A stretch of DNA of 11,533 nucleotides from an uncultured Collinsella sp. (GCA_900757235.1 CAAENB010000102.1:1-11533), one strand, 5' to 3'; numbered from the stretch's first letter, positions 1 through 6,647 are shown. A program made the numbers and translations. The notes: generated from the letters alone by a model not told the origin.

Positions 1-191
1 ACCTCGCCCTTGGCGTCCACGTGCGTCAGCTCGTCGCGACAGGCGTCGCGGGCGGTGTCGGTAGCAGCGCTGACAGTCGGCCGCGCGGACGCGTCGGCAT
101 CGCCAGCATTCGCCGCGGCTGAAGCTTTATGGGCAGACATCGCGGCCCTGCGAGCGGCCTTGGTGGCATCGGCGTACCTGCTCTTGGCCAT
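1..191 (-). CDS. moaC: MoaC, cyclic pyranopterin monophosphate synthase (partial, 5' end only)
   Basis: The frame opens at an ATG (191-189) and stays open to the window edge, giving 63 complete codons. Residues 55-63 read LTHVDAKGE, which matches the start of the MoaC fold (E. coli MoaC begins MSQLTHINAAGE). MoaC converts the 3',8-cyclo-GTP product of MoaA into cyclic pyranopterin monophosphate, the first stable intermediate of molybdenum cofactor synthesis, in the cytoplasm. The start is supported by a GGAGGA at 204-199, about 8 nt upstream and inside the last codons of moaA, so the two genes are almost certainly co-translated. Before the MoaC motif lies an unusual stretch of about 52 residues rich in Ala, Arg, Asp and Ser, which looks disordered. 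An internal ATG at residue 18 is a possible alternative start but has no better Shine-Dalgarno sequence. The catalytic part is outside the window, so the identification rests on the short N-terminal motif plus the moaA context. Confidence 0.8.
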   Translation of the reverse strand, partial: MAKSRYADATKAARRAAMSAHKASAAANAGDADASARPTVSAATDTARDACRDELTHVDAKGE

Positions 192-195
192 ATGA

Positions 196-1251
196 TCATC
201 CTCCGATTTGGGACATAAATCGTTGCGTGCCCTCAATTATCGCGTGTTCCTGCGGTTTGTGGGCGACGGCATCGCGCCAAATCGAAAGTACCTGCATATC
301 ATCACCACGGCGCAGCGCCTCACGCACCGAATACTCGGCATCGCTGAACAGGCACGGACGCACGTTGCCATCGGCCGTCAGGCGCAGACGGTTGCAATTC
401 GCACAAAAATGGTTGGACATGGCGCTAATAAAGCCAATCGTTCCCGCCGCGCCCGGAAAGTGCCAATAGCGCGCAGGGCCCGCGCCGGCAGGAGCGTCGT
501 TGATGTCGAGCGGCTCGAGCTCGCCCAGTCCCGTCGCGGCGGCCCCGTCATTGATGCGCGCCCGCAGCTCGTCGCTCGGAACGGTATCGCTCGCGTCCCA
601 CAGCTCGGGATTGAGCGTGGGCGCATGCGGGTCCACGGCGCAATGCGAGCTCGTGTGTTCGTCGCCGATAGGCATGTATTCGATAAAGCGCAGGTGGATG
701 GGGCGGTCGAGCGTGAGCCGCGCAAGGGCCGCCACATCCTGGTTGAGCCGGCGCACCACAACGCAGTTGACCTTAACGGGCTCAAAGCCCCAAGCCAGCG
801 CCGCGTCGATACCCGCCATGGTCTGCTCGAGTCGACCCAGACGCGTGATCTTTCCAAAGAGCGTAGGGTCGAGCGTGTCGAGCGAGATGTTGACGCGGTT
901 AAGCCCGGCATCTTTGAGCTGCGGCGCCAGCTTGGGCAGCAGGGCGCCGTTGGTGGTGAGCGAGATGTCCTCGATCTGCGGAATCGCGCGGATGTCGCGA
1001 ATAAGCGGAATGATACGGCGGCTGACCAGCGGCTCGCCGCCCGTCAGGCGCACGCGGCGAATGCCCTCCCCCGCCACCAAGCGCACAAAGCGGGCGATTT
1101 CCTCGGCGCTGAGTAGCTCGTCGTGCGCGCGGGGTGCCACGCCATCGGCCGGCATGCAGTAAATGCAGCGGAAATTGCACTTGTCGGTAACGGCAATGCG
1201 CAGGTAGTTGATATCGCGGCCAAAGCCGTCATGCTGCACGTGCCCGTCCAC
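196..1251 (-). CDS. moaA: MoaA, GTP 3',8-cyclase (radical SAM)
   Basis: This radical S-adenosylmethionine enzyme rearranges GTP to (8S)-3',8-cyclo-7,8-dihydroguanosine triphosphate, the first step of molybdenum cofactor synthesis. The N-terminal cluster motif CxxxCxxC is at Cys25, Cys29 and Cys32 (TDKCNFRCIYCMP). A GGEPL SAM-binding motif is at 71-75. The second 4Fe-4S cluster, which binds GTP, uses Cys283, Cys286 and Cys300 around the family motif NRLRLTADG. The protein ends in the MoaA-typical Gly-Gly (350-351). At 351 aa it is slightly longer than usual, mainly because of about 15-20 extra residues near 198-222, between the FIEYMPIGD motif and the region before the second cluster. The start is a GTG at 1251-1249, chosen because a GGGGAGGG Shine-Dalgarno sequence lies about 5 nt upstream and the family motif YLRIAVTD begins at residue 16. 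The next gene, moaC, starts 4 nt after the stop. All six cluster cysteines are present, so the enzyme should be active. Confidence 0.97.
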   Translation of the reverse strand: MDGHVQHDGFGRDINYLRIAVTDKCNFRCIYCMPADGVAPRAHDELLSAEEIARFVRLVAGEGIRRVRLTGGEPLVSRRIIPLIRDIRAIPQIEDISLTTNGALLPKLAPQLKDAGLNRVNISLDTLDPTLFGKITRLGRLEQTMAGIDAALAWGFEPVKVNCVVVRRLNQDVAALARLTLDRPIHLRFIEYMPIGDEHTSSHCAVDPHAPTLNPELWDASDTVPSDELRARINDGAAATGLGELEPLDINDAPAGAGPARYWHFPGAAGTIGFISAMSNHFCANCNRLRLTADGNVRPCLFSDAEYSVREALRRGDDMQVLSIWRDAVAHKPQEHAIIEGTQRFMSQIGG

Positions 1252-1291
1252 GCAGCCCTCCCCTCACGCGGCGTTTTATTCTTCGGAAAAC

Positions 1292-1319
1292 ATAATACCC
1301 CACGGGAGAATCATGCCGA
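1292..1319 (-). promoter_or_regulatory. Candidate moaAC promoter
   Basis: On the minus strand a -10-like TATTAT (1297-1292, 5 of 6 to consensus) is preceded after 16 nt by TCGGCA (1319-1314, 4 of 6 to TTGACA). It would place the transcript start near 1285, about 35 nt upstream of the moaA GTG. Position and AT-rich local composition favour it, but the -35 is weak and this is a prediction by eye. I saw no clear molybdenum-cofactor riboswitch between here and moaA; the leader would be too short to hold one. Confidence 0.4.
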
Positions 1320-1383
1320 CACCCGTACGACAGGACAGGTCGCTTCGAGCAAAACGGACTTTCCAAGCCCATCCTCAGCACAG

Positions 1384-1447
1384 ACCATCACAACATTCGA
1401 TACTTTTCCCGATTTTGACAAAAAACGTCGAATGTTGTGATGGTTTG
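1384..1447. repeat. 64-bp palindromic repeat element, copy 1
   Basis: Two perfect 17-bp inverted arms (1384-1400 and 1428-1444; left arm ACCATCACAACATTCGA) enclose a 27-nt centre. The centre can form further T/A pairs (TTTT at 1404-1407 with the A-run at 1420-1425), so the whole unit could fold as an extended hairpin or cruciform. It matches copy 2 at 2626-2689 in the same orientation at 62 of 64 positions; the differences are at 1402 and 1418. The centre is as conserved as the arms. It starts 37 nt past the stop codon of the nuclease-like gene and lies upstream of the predicted moaA promoter. Unlike copy 2 it is not followed on the minus strand by a T-run. It is probably a member of a dispersed repeat family; no function is assigned. 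Confidence 0.9.
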
Positions 1448-1484
1448 CCTGCCCACGGCACCCCGTAGAAGGGCCGGAACGCCC

Positions 1485-2522
1485 CTAAAGGCCGTCGTCC
1501 CAGTGACGAATCACGAATTTTCGCAGGTCGTTCTGACGTTTCTGGAACGCTTCGCTTCGGTCGCGCTTGAGACCCATAGCGAGTGCGATGGCGTTCATCG
1601 CCCGGTGCAATTGCAGCTGATGGGCAAACTGAGTCCCGGTGAGGACGATCATCCTAAAGCCCAGCGCGCTCAGCACGGTCATACGCTCCGCATCCGACGC
1701 GCTGCGCTGTTTATCAAGATGGTCCGAGCCGTTGTATTCAACCCCCGTTCCGCTCGCAGGTGCATATACGTCGATCTCGAAATACCCGGCCTTAGCGAGG
1801 TATTTGAACTCGTTGGGAACATCCACCCGATGGTTGAGCTCGACCTTGGCGTATCCCAGCCCTCCCTGGGAACGTTTTGCTACGACCATGATTGCGGTGG
1901 CCGTCTCCATGGGCGACCGCGCGCCATCGTGCACGCGCCTGAGCACGGCGGCCGCGCGTATAGCCCCCTGACGAGATCGGTTCTCATTGCAATAGGCAAT
2001 CAAGTCGGCAACGGTATACCTCTGCCCCATCTCGATATAATCGCCTGTCGACAGATGATTCAAATGGTATCGGGCGCAGATTTCGTAGCCATATTCCAGC
2101 TGCTCGAGCTCGCTCATCCACGAGCCCGCCTGGACAAAGCACATGGCCTCATCAACCACCAAGAGACCTTCTGCCACCTCGATAAGATGATCCGAAGGTA
2201 TAGGCGCTCCAAACACGTGACACCTAAATCCAGCCGGCGTCGAGCGCTCAAAATCGAAGTTGACGAGCGTATCGATATGATCGAGCTCTTCTCGTGGAAT
2301 ACCAAGCGAAACCAGATAGTCGGTAACGATCCCAACTGCCGTTGAAGCCCTCAGCCCCTTGGCATCGAGTCCCAATTTGAGCAGGTCAGCAGTCGGCTCC
2401 GCCTCGTTAGCAAACGAATCCTCATCGTATAGGCTGCTCGCCCGCGAGAGCGGCTCGCACGGGCGCGCCACGTTGTGGTACAGCCAGGCAGTCTTATGGG
2501 ACAGGACGATCGGCAGGTCCAT
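1485..2522 (-). CDS. Orphan protein with C-terminal PD-(D/E)XK (Vsr/DUF559-like) nuclease fold
   Basis: 345 aa, predicted cytoplasmic, with no signal peptide or membrane segment. The C-terminal third resembles the Vsr/DUF559 endonuclease-like family: SPMET with Glu206, FEID with Asp251, then VEYNG with Glu262, followed by His268, Asp277 and Arg280 (DAER) and a hydrophobic strand ending MIVLT. These residues fit the E...D...ExN core of a PD-(D/E)XK site, where Asn replaces the usual Lys. Residues about 100-155 (CHVFGAPIP... LLVVDEAMCFVQ... LEQLEYGYEIC) resemble the middle of AbiEi-like type IV antitoxin proteins. This is recognition by eye. The ATG at 2522-2520 is preceded by GGAGGG with a rather short gap of 4 nt from GGAGG. 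No methyltransferase, toxin or partner gene is adjacent, so neither a restriction nor a toxin-antitoxin role is shown by context. Base composition appears less GC-rich than the neighbours, and near-identical 64-bp palindromes lie on both sides. Nuclease activity is inferred only. Confidence 0.75.
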   Translation of the reverse strand: MDLPIVLSHKTAWLYHNVARPCEPLSRASSLYDEDSFANEAEPTADLLKLGLDAKGLRASTAVGIVTDYLVSLGIPREELDHIDTLVNFDFERSTPAGFRCHVFGAPIPSDHLIEVAEGLLVVDEAMCFVQAGSWMSELEQLEYGYEICARYHLNHLSTGDYIEMGQRYTVADLIAYCNENRSRQGAIRAAAVLRRVHDGARSPMETATAIMVVAKRSQGGLGYAKVELNHRVDVPNEFKYLAKAGYFEIDVYAPASGTGVEYNGSDHLDKQRSASDAERMTVLSALGFRMIVLTGTQFAHQLQLHRAMNAIALAMGLKRDRSEAFQKRQNDLRKFVIRHWDDGL

Positions 2523-2621
2523 GAGCCCTCCAATGGAGTCGGATAACCAACCTTATTCCCCTGCCCACGGGTTCGCACACCTTCGTGCGCAAGAAAGCGA
2601 TTCCACCCGGTCGAGTGGCAG

Positions 2622-2688
2622 AAAAACCATCACAACATTCGATGCTTTTCCCGATTTTGGCAAAAAACGTCGAATGTTGTGATGGTTT
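2622..2688 (-). terminator. Possible ABC-operon terminator formed by repeat copy 2
   Basis: Read on the minus strand, the 19-bp stem of repeat copy 2 is followed by a run of five T (2626-2622), about 50 nt after the stop codon of the second ABC gene. This is the layout of an intrinsic terminator, although the stem is not very GC-rich and the loop is long (27 nt with internal pairing). Copy 1 lacks the T-run, so termination may be a by-product of where this copy sits, not the function of the repeat family. Confidence 0.4.
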
Positions 2689-2689
2689 G
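2624..2689. repeat. 64-bp palindromic repeat element, copy 2
   Basis: The inverted arms are perfect over 19 bp here (2624-2642 and 2670-2688), two more pairs than copy 1. The 64 bp at 2626-2689 align with 1384-1447 without gaps, with only two substitutions (2644 G for A, 2660 G for A). Identity ends abruptly at the edges: the sequences outside the units are unrelated. The spacing between copies is 1242 bp and the two enclose the whole nuclease-like gene. It starts 49 nt past the stop of the ABC operon and ends 101 nt upstream of the nuclease-like gene's start codon. Confidence 0.9.
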
Positions 2690-2738
2690 AGGCTAGGTGA
2701 GGGGGCACGGAGGGCTCAAAGCATCGTGCTCGAACGGG

Positions 2739-4637
2739 TTAATCCAGCTCTTTTAAGCCATGCGCGAGCTGCCAGTATTCGCCGTGCTGAGCGAGCAGCT
2801 CCTCGTGGGTGCCGCGTTCGATAATGCGGCCGTGTTCGAGGACCATGATGGCATCAGCGTCGCGGACGGTGGACAGGCGGTGCGCGATCATAAACGTGGT
2901 GCGTCCGCGCATGATGCGGTCCATACCGCGCTCGATGAGCTTTTCGGTACGCGTGTCGATACTCGAAGTAGCCTCGTCCAGAATGAGCACCGGCGGATCG
3001 GCAACGGCCACGCGCGCGATGGCGAGCAGCTGGCGCTGACCCTGCGACAGGTTGGCGCCGTCGGCCGTGACCGGTGTATCGTAGCCTCTAGGCAGGCGGC
3101 GAATAAACGAATCCGCGCAGGCGGCCTCGGCAGCGGCGCGCACCTCCTCGTCGGTCGCGTCGAGCTTGCCAAAGCGGATGTTCTGCGCAATGGTGCCGCT
3201 AAACAGGTGCGTATCCTGCAGCACAATGCCGAGCGACCCGCGCAGGCCGGCCTTGGCAATGTGCTTGACGTCGATGCCGTCGTACGTGATCTCGCCGTCA
3301 TCGACCTCGTAGAAGCGGTTGATGAGGTTGGTGATGGTCGTCTTACCGGCGCCCGTTGAGCCCACAAACGCGATCTTTTGCCCCGGCTTGGCAAACAGGT
3401 TGAGGTCCGTGAGCACACGGGCGCCCGGCACGTAGGAAAAGTCCACGGCATGGAAGCGCACGTCGCCGGCAAGCGGGACCAAGCCGCACGTGAGCTCGGT
3501 GCCGTCGGCGGCCACCGCGCGGCCCGACTCATCAACGGTTGCCACGTCATGCAGGTGCCCATATGCGCCCACGCCCTGGCCCTCGGGAATCTTCCATGCC
3601 CACGCGGCGTCGCCCGTCTGCACCAGCTCCACGCAGCCCTCGTCCACCTCGGGCTCAAGATCCATGGCGGCAAACAGGCGCTCGGCACCGGCAAGCGCGT
3701 TGAGCAAGAAGTTGCCCAGCTGCGTAAACTGGTTGATGGGCATGGCCGCCTGGCGCACAAAGACCAGGTAGCTCGCGAGCGCGCCCACGTCGGCGAGCCC
3801 CTTGATGCAGAGCATGCCGCCCGCCACGGCGACAATCGCATAATTGACGTAGCCAATCACGACGGTCATGGGCACCATGGAGTTGGCATAGCTCACAGCG
3901 GCGGTGCCGGTGCGGCGAAGCTCGTCGTTGCGGCAGGTGAAGCCGGCGACATTCGCTGCCTCGCGGTTAAAGACCTTGATGACCTTTTGGCCCGAGACCA
4001 TCTCTTCGATATATCCGTCCAGGTCGCCAAGCGATGCCTGCTGGGCGGCAAAGAAGCGCTTAGAGCGCGCGCCCGAGTAGCGTGCATACAGCACAATGGC
4101 CGCATCGCACACGAGCGTGATAATCGTGAGCTGCCAGTTAAGGATGATGAGCATGGCCGTGGTGCCCACAACCTGAATGGCGGCCTGAATCACATTGGCA
4201 AAGCTGTTGTTGAGCGCCTCGGAGACGGTGTCGACGTCGTTGGTGAAAAAGCTCATGATGTCGCCCGAGCGCGTGCCGTCAAAATAGCTGAGCGGCAGCG
4301 TCTGGATGTGCGCGAACAGATCGCGGCGAATATCGGACACCACGCGTTGGGCCGCGCGCACCATAATCTGCGAGTAGCCCAGAGCCGAGAGCACGCCCGC
4401 GGCGTAGATGATCGCCGTCAGGATGACCTGCTTGGCGAGCAGTTCCTCCCCGCCCGTGGCCAAACCGTTAACGATGGGGCGCACCATGTAGGTGCCGGCG
4501 AGGCTCGCGATGGCGGCGACGGAGGCGAGCACGCCCACCGCGAGCAACGAGAACTTGGCATGCCCCATGTAGGAGAGCAGGCGGCGCACCGAGCGCTTGA
4601 GGTCGGCAGGGCGTGCTTGGGCTGCGGTCTTAGGCAT
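2739..4637 (-). CDS. ABC exporter half-transporter, canonical ATP-site subunit
   Basis: 632 aa, membrane domain fused to an ATPase domain, as in type IV (MsbA/Sav1866-like) exporters. Predicted membrane helices lie at about 28-50, 70-92, 150-170, 170-187, 253-275 and 283-300. The nucleotide-binding domain has Walker A GSTGAGKTT (426-434), Q-loop Gln474, Walker B LILDE with catalytic Glu555, and switch His586 in MIAHRLSTVRDAD. The signature is LSQGQ (530-534), not LSGGQ, so this subunit gives a weakened signature to its partner's ATP site. Between the two domains (about 330-392) is a long linker found in some heterodimer subunits. The start ATG at 4637 overlaps the upstream gene by 8 nt and is preceded by AAGGGGGTGA, one base from the ideal Shine-Dalgarno sequence. 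The same frame is open further upstream, but that part lies opposite the partner's conserved ATPase domain in another frame and is not coding. The substrate is unknown; lipid, peptide or drug export are all possible. Confidence 0.93.
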   Translation of the reverse strand: MPKTAAQARPADLKRSVRRLLSYMGHAKFSLLAVGVLASVAAIASLAGTYMVRPIVNGLATGGEELLAKQVILTAIIYAAGVLSALGYSQIMVRAAQRVVSDIRRDLFAHIQTLPLSYFDGTRSGDIMSFFTNDVDTVSEALNNSFANVIQAAIQVVGTTAMLIILNWQLTIITLVCDAAIVLYARYSGARSKRFFAAQQASLGDLDGYIEEMVSGQKVIKVFNREAANVAGFTCRNDELRRTGTAAVSYANSMVPMTVVIGYVNYAIVAVAGGMLCIKGLADVGALASYLVFVRQAAMPINQFTQLGNFLLNALAGAERLFAAMDLEPEVDEGCVELVQTGDAAWAWKIPEGQGVGAYGHLHDVATVDESGRAVAADGTELTCGLVPLAGDVRFHAVDFSYVPGARVLTDLNLFAKPGQKIAFVGSTGAGKTTITNLINRFYEVDDGEITYDGIDVKHIAKAGLRGSLGIVLQDTHLFSGTIAQNIRFGKLDATDEEVRAAAEAACADSFIRRLPRGYDTPVTADGANLSQGQRQLLAIARVAVADPPVLILDEATSSIDTRTEKLIERGMDRIMRGRTTFMIAHRLSTVRDADAIMVLEHGRIIERGTHEELLAQHGEYWQLAHGLKELD

Positions 4638-6459
4638 GGCGCTCACCCCCTTCCAAGGGCGATCCGCTGGGAACGCAGGAAAACGGATCATTCGCGCAGC
4701 CATCGTCGCAGCCGTCGCCGGTGTCCGCGTTCCCCGCGAACTCCATCTGCGAGGCGTAAATCTCCTGGTATATGTTGTCGCCCACCAGCAGTTCCTCGTG
4801 CGTGCCCGCGCCGTGGACACAACCGTCGTCCAACACCACAATGCGATCGGCATCCATGACGCTCGCAATGCGCTGTGCGATGATGAGCACGGTCGTATTG
4901 GGAATCTGAGCGATGTGCTCGCGAATCTTAGCGTCGGTCGCCATGTCGACCGCGCTGGTGGAGTCATCAAAAATGAGCACGCGCGGATGCTTGAGCAGCG
5001 TGCGCGCAATGCACAGGCGCTGCTTCTGGCCACCCGAAACACCGGCGCCGCCTTGACCCAACTCGCCTTCCAGCCCGCCGATGCGATCAAGGAACTCGTC
5101 CACGCACGCCGCGCGGCAAGCCGCGAGGAGCTCATCGTCCGACGCCTGCGGATTGCCCCACTGCAAGTTCTCGCGCACGGTGCCCGTGAACAGCACATTC
5201 TTTTGCAGCACAATGCCCACCGCGTCGCGCAAGGTCGCGAGGTCGTAGTCGCGCACGTCGTGTCCGCCCACAAGTACGGCGCCCTCGGTGGCGTCGTACA
5301 GGCGCGCAATCAGCTGCACAAGCGAGCTCTTGCCCGAGCCCGTGCCGCCGAGGATGCCCACCGTCGAGCCGCTCTCGATGCGAAGGTCGATATGCTCGAG
5401 CACGTCCTCGGCTGCATCCGCGCGGTATTTAAAGGAAACGTCGCGAAACTCGATACTGCCGTCCACTGGCCCCGCAGTCGCAAGGTCCCCCGCAGGGTTG
5501 GCGATAAAGGGCTCCTCATCGAGCACCTCCGCGATACGGCCTACACTCGTGAGAGCGCGCGTGAGCAGCAAAAACACGTTGGAAATCATCATGAGCGAGT
5601 TCATGATCAGCAGCACGTAGCTCATAAAGCCCGTGAGCGAGCCCACGCCGAGCTCGCCGGCAAGGATCATGCGACCGCCGATCCACAGAATGGAAAGCGC
5701 CGCCACGTACATCGACAGCTGAAACACCGGCAGGTTGAGCACGGCGTTGCCGAAGGTCTTCGTCGCCGTATGCGCGAGCTCGGTATTGACGGCGTCGAAC
5801 TTGGCCTCCTCGTGCTCGGCACGCACGTACGCCTTGACGGCGCGCACGGCGGTGAGGTCCTCCTGCACCACACCGTTGAGATGGTCCATCGAGGTCTGCA
5901 GCTGGCGGTAGAGCGGACTGACGCGATAGGTGATAACGCCCAGCACGATCGCCAGCACCGGCAGGATGATCGCGAAAACGGTGGCGAGCGGACGCGACAG
6001 CACCAGCGCATAGACCAAGCCGACGATGAGCGTCACGGGACCGCGCACCATGGGGCGAAAGCCATTGCCGATGGCGTTTTGAATAACAGTGATATCGGTG
6101 GTCATGCGCGTGACGAGCGAGCTGGCGTCGTAGTTATCCAGATTGCCAAAGGCGAGCGTCTGGATCTTTCGATACTCGGCCTCGCGCAGGTTAGCGCCCA
6201 GCCCCGAGGCAACGCGGGCGGACGTGCGTGCATAGCCCAAGCCAAGCAGCAGCGAACATGCGGCGCATACCAGCATATACGCGCCCTGCAACAGCATGTA
6301 GTTGATGTCGCCCGCGGGCACGCCTACATCGATGATATTTGCCATGATGACCGGGATAAACAGCTCGAGCGCCGTCTCGGCCGTCACAAAGAGCACGCCG
6401 AGCATGGCATCGCGGCGGTATGCCCCCAGATAGGAAAACAGAATCTTGAGATTGCGCAC
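4630..6459 (-). CDS. ABC exporter half-transporter, degenerate ATP-site subunit
   Basis: 609 aa, first gene of the exporter operon; it should form a heterodimer with the next gene's product in the cytoplasmic membrane. Six membrane helices are predicted in about 15-295. The ATPase domain has Walker A GGTGSGKSS (371-379), Q-loop Gln419 and a good signature VSGGQ (474-478). Its Walker B reads LIFDDSTSAVD with Asp499 where the catalytic Glu is expected, and the switch His is Gln529 (IIAQRIASV). This is the pattern of the inactive-site subunit of heterodimeric exporters such as TM287/288 and BmrCD. The start is a GTG at 6459-6457, the only in-frame option because a TGA sits at 6468-6466; a GGGGGA lies about 10 nt upstream. 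The C-terminus carries an unusual tail of about 35 residues with Cys584, Cys588 and Cys595. The stop overlaps the start of the partner gene. Substrate unknown. Confidence 0.93.
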   Translation of the reverse strand: MRNLKILFSYLGAYRRDAMLGVLFVTAETALELFIPVIMANIIDVGVPAGDINYMLLQGAYMLVCAACSLLLGLGYARTSARVASGLGANLREAEYRKIQTLAFGNLDNYDASSLVTRMTTDITVIQNAIGNGFRPMVRGPVTLIVGLVYALVLSRPLATVFAIILPVLAIVLGVITYRVSPLYRQLQTSMDHLNGVVQEDLTAVRAVKAYVRAEHEEAKFDAVNTELAHTATKTFGNAVLNLPVFQLSMYVAALSILWIGGRMILAGELGVGSLTGFMSYVLLIMNSLMMISNVFLLLTRALTSVGRIAEVLDEEPFIANPAGDLATAGPVDGSIEFRDVSFKYRADAAEDVLEHIDLRIESGSTVGILGGTGSGKSSLVQLIARLYDATEGAVLVGGHDVRDYDLATLRDAVGIVLQKNVLFTGTVRENLQWGNPQASDDELLAACRAACVDEFLDRIGGLEGELGQGGAGVSGGQKQRLCIARTLLKHPRVLIFDDSTSAVDMATDAKIREHIAQIPNTTVLIIAQRIASVMDADRIVVLDDGCVHGAGTHEELLVGDNIYQEIYASQMEFAGNADTGDGCDDGCANDPFSCVPSGSPLEGGERHA

Positions 6460-6500
6460 GCAGGTTCATCCCCCATCAAACGTTGTTCGCAAACCCACGT

Positions 6501-6528
6501 ATTATGGCGCGCCGTGCGGCGGTGTCAA
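6501..6528 (-). promoter_or_regulatory. Predicted promoter of the ABC exporter operon
   Basis: On the minus strand a perfect TTGACA (6528-6523) is followed after 16 nt by CATAAT (6506-6501, 5 of 6 to consensus). The transcript would start near 6494, about 35 nt before the GTG of the first ABC gene. The GC-rich spacer contains a perfect hyphenated dyad, CGCCG-TG-CGGCG (6510-6521), which could be a regulator site or a chance product of GC-rich sequence. Confidence 0.7.
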
Positions 6529-6535
6529 GTGTTCC

Positions 6536-6547
6536 GAAATCGATTTC
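6536..6547. promoter_or_regulatory. 12-bp perfect palindrome upstream of the ABC promoter
   Basis: GAAATCGATTTC is a perfect 12-bp palindrome whose edge lies 7 bp upstream of the -35 of the ABC operon, in a region not explained by either flanking gene. The position suits an activator or dimeric regulator site. No regulator next to the ABC genes is visible, so this is a candidate only. Confidence 0.35.
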
Positions 6548-6647
6548 TGCAAGGCTAGTGCAGGCACCAAGCTCGCAGGACGCGCCCCTGTATTCAATTG
6601 GAAATGAACGCGTGCGTGACTTTTTCGCCCCACCGCCAACACAAACC

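Noticed and set aside
208..1116. 302-codon plus-strand frame opposite moaA
   Set aside because: It is antisense to a fully conserved MoaA, with no ribosome binding site or recognisable domain.
1252..1383. Molybdenum cofactor riboswitch upstream of moaA
   Set aside because: The predicted leader is about 35 nt and I could not find the multi-stem architecture of the Moco RNA. Only small chance hairpins are visible.
1384..2689. The two palindromes as a CRISPR array or as ends of an insertion sequence
   Set aside because: There are only two units, 1.2 kb apart with a gene between, so there is no array. They are direct copies, each internally palindromic, with no transposase and no target-site duplication seen at their edges.
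4638..5309. Upstream extension of the second ABC gene to an 856-residue protein
   Set aside because: The extra N-terminal part is out of frame within the partner's conserved ATPase domain and has no homology-like features. The ATG at 4637 has a good Shine-Dalgarno sequence and the normal N-terminus of the family.
6191..6469. ATG at 6469 as the start of the first ABC gene
   Set aside because: It is in a different reading frame. The frame from the GTG at 6459 encodes the conserved protein, and a stop lies just upstream of it in frame.
4597..6558. 653-codon open frame on the plus strand opposite the first ABC gene
   Set aside because: It is antisense to a clearly conserved ABC gene and its composition is Arg/His/Ala-rich shadow coding. 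It also crosses the predicted ABC promoter.
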